Source of the DNA: Steinernema hermaphroditum
Taxonomy: Eukaryota > Nematoda > Chromadorea > Rhabditida > Steinernematidae
Assembly: GCA_030435675.1 (NCBI GenBank)
Contig: CM059624.1
Coordinates: forward strand, 7,898,769 to 7,962,768
Reading direction: 5' to 3'
DNA: 64,000 bases
Below are positions 57,543-64,000 of the stretch, one piece after another (positions within the stretch are counted from its first letter, which is position 1; every line of letters begins with the position of its first letter). The notes beneath the pieces were generated by a model that saw only the letters and a program-made list of their open reading frames with translations, had not been told where the DNA came from and made no database searches. The translations under genes were made by a program, and so were the position numbers.

Positions 57543-60500
57543 CTATAAGATGGCCGAGTTCCGGCTTCGGAAGCAGCTGTTGTTCCGCAGGTGCGCCAGC
57601 TTGAGGAACGCTCTCCGGAATCTGAAAGGACGCATCGTCTGGGGTGCTCGGGGAGGGTACTCACTCTGGGTTGAAAATCGTGTAGATGACCGGGTTCATG
57701 AAGCTGTTCATGTAGCCGATCCACGTAGCGTAGAAGAAGGGCCCGTAGCCGACCTGGCACGACGGGTTCTCCAGTTTTATGCACACGGCATTGATGATGT
57801 TGATGGAGAAGAAAGGCACCCAGCAGACGAGAAAGATGCCTAAAGAGTCGGAATTAAGTCTGTTTGAAGTCCAAAGGACTCCTAAGAGGCTGAATAATCG
57901 GTTGGTGATCGGTCGAATTTGAAAAAAAGAAGGCGCACTTATTTGTGCAACGAAATGAATTTTCGAAAAGGGCCAAATATCTCAGGAGAGGTCACGCTTC
58001 AGAAGCGATCGATCAGATAGATCCTAAGTATCTTACCGACGACGATTCCGAGCGTCTTGGTCGCTCTACGCTCCTTCCTCTGCGCTTTGGTGACCTTGCG
58101 TTTGAAACTGGCGTCCTTCTTGCTGATCGTCTTCTTGACGATCCTGACGGCGAGCGCCGTCGTCGACCCGTTCTGCTTGGCCGTCGTGAGGAGCTTCCGC
58201 TTCGCCTCCGTCGCCAAGGGCTGCACGGCGCTGCCCACGAGACTATCCATGGAATGTTGCGAGCGGACTCTCCGCGCCGCTCCCAGCGCCGTACTGAGCT
58301 TCTTGGAGACGGACTCTGGAGGCTCGGACTCAGTCGTCTGGAGGGGACTCTTCACTCACCTCCGGAGATCTGATTCGACGAGATCGAAGAGGGGACGCGA
58401 GTGGTCGAGGCGTTCCGGAAGGCGGAGTCTGACGTCGCCGAGGTCTTCCGGACGACTCCGGCCGTGGAGTGGCAGCGGCTCTTGTCCGTCGAAGTCGTCT
58501 GAAAGGGGATCTGGATTCAGAGGGCGGGACGGCACGCTACCGATCGGTTCTCGGCGGTGGAGGAGGAGAGGCGTTTTTGGGCGTCCTCGTTGGCGATTAC
58601 GAGCGACTTCGAGTCCCTCCGTTCGGAGAGCGCGTCTATCGGAGACGTCGGAAGCCTCGAAATCGTCGGATGGCCGTCGAGGCTCACCAGCGGCGTCCTC
58701 CCGATGACCTCGGGGGGCGTCGTGTGGCGCTGGAGGCCGTTGCCGAGCAGCGTGCCGAAACCCGAGCTCGGCAACGTCTCCAGCTCCGTCTGCGCTGTGT
58801 GTGGCCTCTCCGGCTCCTCGACGATGCAGTCATCCATGAGGGGGATGGCGCCGCCATTGCCGAAGACGGTAGGAGTGACACAGATGGCGGCGGAGTCGGA
58901 GGCCTTCCGGAGGCCCGAGGAGTGGCACCCGGCGAGTTTGTCGCCGAGGGACTTCCGGAAGAGACGCGGACTCCGCTTGGAGAGCTGCCGAAGGAGCGTC
59001 GGGAGGAAGTTCTCCTCCTTGCGCCCCATCTCGACGTCCGACATCGAGTGGCGCCCTCGCGGCTTCTTTCGCAGGGACCTTGCGAAGCCGAAGCGTTTCG
59101 GGAGCCTCGGCTCTGTGGGTGGTCCGACGAAGGAGTTGAAAGAGGAGAGCGTGTTGTTGGCCACGGAGACGTCGTCTTCGGACGATTTCCTAGAAGGAAG
59201 GGTTGGGATAGGCTTGTAGCGGATGGGCTCCTACCGCGATATGGTGGGCCCCTCGGAGACGAAGTCGTTGGTGATGATGTGGAGGTTGTCGGAGAGAGAG
59301 TCACTGCTCGAGTGCGGTGTCGAGCTCCCCGCGAGATCGCGTTCGTCTGCAAGGATACCGTCGGGTTACGGTAGAGGGGAGGGGGTGCAGGGAGTGCAGA
59401 GGCGACTAGCTCTACGGCCAAAGCACGTGCATGCCAGAAACGGAAAAGTGCGTCGGGAAGGAAAGTGGCATGCAGTCGACGGAGTCGCGCATTCCGACGA
59501 CGGGGTTACGGTATCGAAAGAGAAGGCTACCGTCTCGACAGACTACGGTGGCTTCGTCTTCGTCGGCGTCCATCACGAAGCGCTGCAGCATCAGAGGCGA
59601 CGAGTCGCTGATGACCCCTCCGGACCGGTTACGGTAGGGCAGACTCGCGGCGTCGAGGCTATGGAGCCCAAGGCCGTCGGAGTGGCGTCGGTCTTCGGTG
59701 CTTCTGGAGGAGGCGGCGATGAAGAGACCGCCGAGGGGTCCCGGCATGGAGAGCTTCGGCATCGCAGGGACCGTCATCGGCGACAGAAGACCCACGAGCC
59801 TCGAGATGCGGCACGGCGACGGCTGTCGCGTCTTCCGTCGGGCGTCGTGTGTGGTCGCATCGCTGGTAGTTACGGTAGTGGAGTCGGAGGTTCGTTTACT
59901 CTCTATGCTACGGGATACTCTACGAGAGGCGCCGGAAGGGAGGGCGGCTGACAGCGGGAGGAGAGAAGAGGAGGCGGCGACGAGGCCCGACGAGGCCGAA
60001 GGCTTCGGCTCCTTCGGCTCCTCGAAGGGCCACTCGTCGTCTACGGTCTCTACGTCGTCTGCGTCGTCACCTGCTTGCTCGACGGCCTCGCGGTGGCGTT
60101 CCCAGCGCCGGATGCGGCGGGTCATCGTCGGTAACGCGAGCATCATCACGTTGACCACTGAAATCGGAGTCGTTGAGGGGCCGCCGGGGGAGCGGAGCGC
60201 CTCCAGGGGCGTCGGAGCCCCTTGGAGTGGCCGGAGCGCCTCGCTTATGGGAATCGGTCGCGCCTCCAGCGGCACCGAGAAAAGATCAAAGTGCACGCGC
60301 CCTGAATTTCGGCGATTGCCGTACCGACTGCCGGAAAGAGAGTACGGCAGCGTGCAAGTGAGTGGTTTTTGGAGGCGGAGGAGCCGAAAGGAGCAGAGAG
60401 GAGCAGCAGAAGCCGGGACAGGAGCGAAAGGAGAGAACACCGCACCGCAAACGGCACACGAGAACGAAGCCGAAGCGCCTACCTGGCCCGGTGACCGTAT

Positions 60501-63461
60501 GACCCGCTTCCTCGCCCTCGTCGAAGTCCTGGTCCCGCCGCGACGAGTTCAGGTGGTTGAGTCGCCGCTGACGCGCGGCGCGCTCCCTTTTCCGCAGGGC
60601 CATCATTATGCGGATGTAGACGAAGAGGACGAGGAAGCACGGAATGATGAAGCTGAAGATGGAGGAGATGATCGAGAACTCCGCGTTGTAGAAGCGACAC
60701 TCGTAGAGGTCGGCGTCCGGCGGCCTGTGGTTCACCCCTGAAGCAGCGGTCAGGGGACGGGCAGGGGTGCACTCACCGAGGACGATGGGACTGGCAACGC
60801 CCAACGAAATCATCCAGATTACGACGAGGATCACCACCACCCGTTTTGTGTTTTGAGCAGTTCTGGAGTACTGTATTGGCCGGCTGACCGCCCGATACCT
60901 AAGCCACAGTGAGTATTAGGTTTGTTTATTTAAGAACGATGGATTTAGCCGAAAAGTGTTTCCAAGATACTTCAAGAGCATCGACACAAGAAGACCCAAA
61001 GATGACTTTAAATGGTTCGTATTCTAGTCAGAAAGGATGTTTCTAGAGCTTTCATGCTATAAACAAAAAGATAGACATGGCTACTTGTCCACCACAATCT
61101 TTGAATTCTCAAGTCTACTTGTACAGGGTGTCCCAGATAAAGTGCAACAAAAAGAAATCCATGTAAATCTCTGTGGTCTTCTCCAAATACGATACTTTTA
61201 TATGCAAAATGAAGCTACATCACTAGCGAATAAGAAAAGCAAAACAGTTTTTCGGAAGATTCTGATTTCGCCACAATACATGCCTAACCATACATCCGAC
61301 TTGAACCCCCGAACGCCGCTGGTCTGGATTTTATTTTTTGCCTTTATGTGGCCTTTAGAGTTGTCTTAAGTGACTATAAGCTAGCGAGTCGTAAAGAGCA
61401 GACACTTTTCTACAAGAAACATCAAATTGAGAAATGGAGGAGATTCAGATCCGATAAAAGCGGTGACCAAAAATATTTGCTCCCCACCTTAGACAAGTTG
61501 GCCAGAAGCCAGACCAAAGATCTTTTGGAGCTTTTTGTAGATGTGCAATCTTGGTGAAAGGTGAAGTCGATTCCTGTGCACTTCTCCGCTGCCCACGGTC
61601 TCATCGCACCTACTAGAATCTTTTTCTGATAAAACTGGGCAGTTAAACGGTCATTTTTCTCAAAAAACACCAGTTTTGGGCTACCCATGACATAAATTCC
61701 AGCCCAGACCATCAGAATCTTCGCGCGCTGTATTTTTTCGAAGACGACGGTACGCAGACATCCTTTGGGAAGCCATCACCGATGATTTTGGTGATTATGC
61801 ATCGGTTGAACGGTGAATCGACCATGATTAATGAACAGGATTTGATCCAGTTCCGGATCTGCGGCGCTGGTCCTCATCAAGCGATATTTTTTGGGGTCTT
61901 GTCTTTTTTTCTTGTGGTGTTAGGCCCTATTCTTTCACTATCTTGTAAAGAAACGACTTCAGATCTTTCTTCAGTGCTCGCCGGACACGTATTCTTGAGA
62001 TTTAGAACTCTTTAGCCAACTTTATTGAACTTCGGTCTGAATTCCGGTTCAATTACTTTAGGATGCCTTCTAGAACAGCCGGAGTTCGCACTGGTTTCTT
62101 TCTACCTTTCCAGGTCTTCTGCTTGACCTGTTCTATCTCCCTGTATCACTCAATGACTCGTTTGACCTCATACCGCTCAAATCCGACGGCTTTTACAGTA
62201 CCCAGATTCGAGATTCCGAGCTTATGCATCAGAACTATGGAAAATCGGTCTTCAAATACTACGATTTTTTTCAACGAACAACTGCGAAATTACAGCTATC
62301 AACAGATATTCAGAGCTATAAGAGGACGCTGAACACGAATATGACGTCCAAACGTGCTCAAACTCTCGGAAATCCACTTAAATCAACGAATCAAAAATGT
62401 TGCACTTTATCTGGGACACCCTGTATGTTTATGTTTTAGGGTTGCTACTGTTGGGCACAGAGGCCAGCCCCTCTGCAGCCACTTTGATCGTTGACCTAAC
62501 AGGATAGTGATGTCAGGGCTCCGTCAAAAGATCGCTTTCCGTTTCCCTAAGTTCCCATTCGGTGTGGAGTCCTAACAATGAGTATCCCCGGAGGGCACGT
62601 GGAGTACCCATTAATCAGTAGTGCTTCTGCTTAGACTCGGCGACCCTCTTTCCGATTCGGCAAACAATCTTTCTAATTCGCACTTTTAGGGAATTGGAAA
62701 ACAAAGAAAGCACCTGTCGAAGCTGATCACGGCCAGGAGCAGGATGGAGGCGGTACTGCAGGCTACGTCGCTGGCGGAGTAGATGTCGCACATGAGAGGT
62801 CCCAGGAACCAGTAACCCCCTTGGACCTGCAACAGAGATCGCTGTGGGACCCTTTCACGACCACATTAGTGTGTTTACGCCTCTCCACCGGGGTTAACTC
62901 ATTGATAAGTCCCTGACTCTGATCCCTCCCGAGGCCACCCGCAACGTTCCTCGGGACTGCACAAGAGCTCTTCGCACCCGGAAATAGAATTCGGCTTTTT
63001 CCGCTCAGAGAAGTTCCAAAAAGGTCGAAATTTAGTTTCGCGCCGAGAGCACTTAAGATGTGCAGAAGCGACTTTTTGTCGCCTAAAACAAACACTCGGC
63101 GCGCAAACGGCGAATTGCGCCAAATTGAATTGAAACGCGCTATTCTCGACTCCCTGGGAAGGGCCTCCGGTGGCCCATGGACGCCTTTAGGGGAGCTCCA
63201 AGAGGTGGAACCTACGTTGATGAGGACGGCGAAGGGCATGACGATGAGGGCGACGAAGAGGTCGGCGACGGCGAGGCCGAGGATCAAGAAGTTGATGGCG
63301 GAGTGGAGGGCGCGGAAGCGGAGCACCGAGACGATGACGAGGAGGTTGCCGAGGATCGTCGCCGCGGGGATGAGCACGAGTCCGAGGCCGAAGAGCTGGA
63401 TGTCGGCCTTCACCTCAGCGCCGTCGTGGGTGGCGTTGGCGCCCCCGCCGAAGACGTCCAT
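57543..63461 (-). CDS. Dopamine D2-like G-protein-coupled receptor with very long third intracellular loop
   Basis: The start MDVFGGGANATHDG at 63461 has a short glycosylatable N-tail (NAT). TM1-2 (TILGNLLVIVSVLRF, LGLAVADLFVALIVMP) come from exon 1, which starts at 63216 on its intron side. The exon 62714-62826 gives TM3 with the amine-binding Asp (SASDVACSTAS) and FDR, completed to DRY by the next exon. TM5 has the catechol serines (FSIISSIF). TM6 is CWVPFFSINIINAVC and TM7 is WIGYMNSFMNPVIYTIF. The third loop runs from LRKRERAARQ (about 60.6 kb) to KERRATKTLG (about 58.05 kb), several hundred Ser/Pro-rich residues, as in invertebrate DOP-2/DOP-3 and other Gi-coupled amine receptors. The C-tail is short. 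The 1.8-kb intron 60899-62713 holds a mariner. Confidence 0.82.
61124..62423. mobile_element. Mariner transposon, 1300 bp, inactive
   Basis: Perfect 26-bp inverted repeats (left 61124-61149, starting CAGGGTGTCCCAGATAAAGT; right 62398-62423) are flanked by TA at 61122-61123 and 62424-62425. A length of exactly 1.3 kb is standard for mariner. The interior codes a degraded transposase on minus. The element lies wholly inside an intron of the dopamine receptor, in the same transcriptional sense. Confidence 0.92.
61270..62240 (-). pseudogene. Decayed mariner transposase
   Basis: Fragments in family order are recognisable. The N-terminal linker (YREIEQVKQKTWKGRKKPVRTPAV) and a region before the first catalytic Asp (ILFINHGRFTVQPMHNHQNHR, where family members have SDE at the INH position) come first. 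The catalytic core follows as MVWAGIYVMG, FHQDCTSTKSSK and LLSDLN. Stops interrupt the N-terminal part, TGA replaces the Trp codon after HFSI, and several frame changes are present. The first catalytic acidic residue is lost, so it cannot be active. Confidence 0.8.
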
Positions 63462-64000
63462 GGTCGGGGGTCAGGCGAAGGCGTGGAGGGGAAGGGCCTG
63501 GCGGGGAGAAGGACGCATCCTTCGGAAGCCGAAGACGTCGCTCCTCTGAAAGCGGATCGGCATCGAGGGAGCAGAGAAGAAGGTGTTATGCGCGGAGCTC
63601 GTCCGCCCGAGTGGATATGTCGAATCGCGTATGGATCAGTGCCTACAATTTGGGGGACAACTTCGAGGCCTCGACGCCGCCCTGGGTCGTTTTTGGCCCA
63701 AGCCGAGGCGCCAGCGCGTGAACTAATCGTCGCGGGACCTGATTGTGGCGCGCTTCTACAGTAGTCGGAGGATGAGAGGGAAGACGGTTTGTTGGGTGCC
63801 CGGTGAAGTGACGAATTCGATTTGGCCCGGGGAAAACAAGCCGAGGGCCGATCGGCGGCGCGGTGGCCGACGGCCGGAAAGGACTTCGCATAAGTGGATG
63901 TAAACGAGAGCAGCAGGAGTGTCCTTTGACGGAGTCATGGCCGAAGAATACTTATTTAGAAAGCGAACTCATCCGCGAAATCGACGATTCAGAGGACGTT
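63462..64000. other. Upstream region of the dopamine receptor
   Basis: This is the 5' flank or first intron of the receptor gene. TACAGTA occurs at about 63758. No exon or other gene is supported before the window ends. Confidence 0.35.

Noticed and set aside
58469..59374. 301-codon and other long plus-strand frames over the dopamine receptor
   Set aside because: They are antisense shadows of the receptor third loop, whose minus-strand exons splice correctly and end in conserved TM6-TM7.
1..64000. CRISPR array, rRNA genes or bacterial operons
   Set aside because: No spaced identical repeats, no rRNA-like blocks and no prokaryotic gene structure. The window is intron-rich eukaryotic DNA.

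Overview
The window is eukaryotic genomic DNA, most likely from a nematode or a close ecdysozoan relative. Almost every gene is split by very short introns (mostly 38-50 nt, GT...AG, usually ending TTTCAG or TTTTAG). Two same-strand gene pairs show nematode-operon geometry: a poly(A) signal about 100 nt before a TTTCAG/TTTTAG acceptor that sits a few bases ahead of the downstream ATG. Species cannot be fixed from sequence alone. All assignments are by eye from translated exons; no database search was run.

Layout. 1-8 kb holds secreted-protein genes and mobile DNA: a truncated secreted protein (-), a Gly/Tyr/His-rich secreted protein (+), a TIMP-like metalloproteinase inhibitor (-), a TA-flanked MITE, a histidine-rich protein with an EF-hand-like loop and seven phase-1 introns (+), and a duplicated, damaged copy of the Gly/Tyr gene. 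8.4-19.4 kb holds a four-TM membrane protein, a GT31-type glycosyltransferase and a basonuclin/disconnected-type zinc-finger gene, all on -, separated by long GC-rich non-coding DNA. 21-35.3 kb is a compact, more AT-rich housekeeping block: RSL1D1-like and SDE2-like (-), then a RhoGAP protein, FAN1 nuclease and NAA30 acetyltransferase (+). 36.8-52 kb carries two paralogous Na+/Ca2+ exchanger genes (-) on either side of a COMMD10-like/NUDT14-like candidate operon (+). 52-57.5 kb is non-coding with a decayed tRNA-Thr and a second copy of a short retroposon-like element. 57.5-63.5 kb is a D2-like dopamine receptor gene (-) with a very long third intracellular loop and a dead 1.3-kb mariner in one intron.

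Functional groupings: SDE2, FAN1 and RSL1D1 act in nuclear genome maintenance, splicing or ribosome biogenesis. The exchangers and the dopamine receptor are neuronal or muscle membrane genes. The 0-8 kb genes encode secreted or matrix-type products. The block structure is mirrored by a palindromic heptamer, TACNGTA, which is common in introns and spacers of the GC-rich blocks and scarce in the 21-36 kb housekeeping block.

Most notable: an uncatalogued short element with an 11-bp target-site duplication at both copies, one of which has a matching empty site inside this window; the TACNGTA motif; the two operon-like junctions; and several unusual introns (one GC-AG, one of 32 nt, one possible 17 nt).
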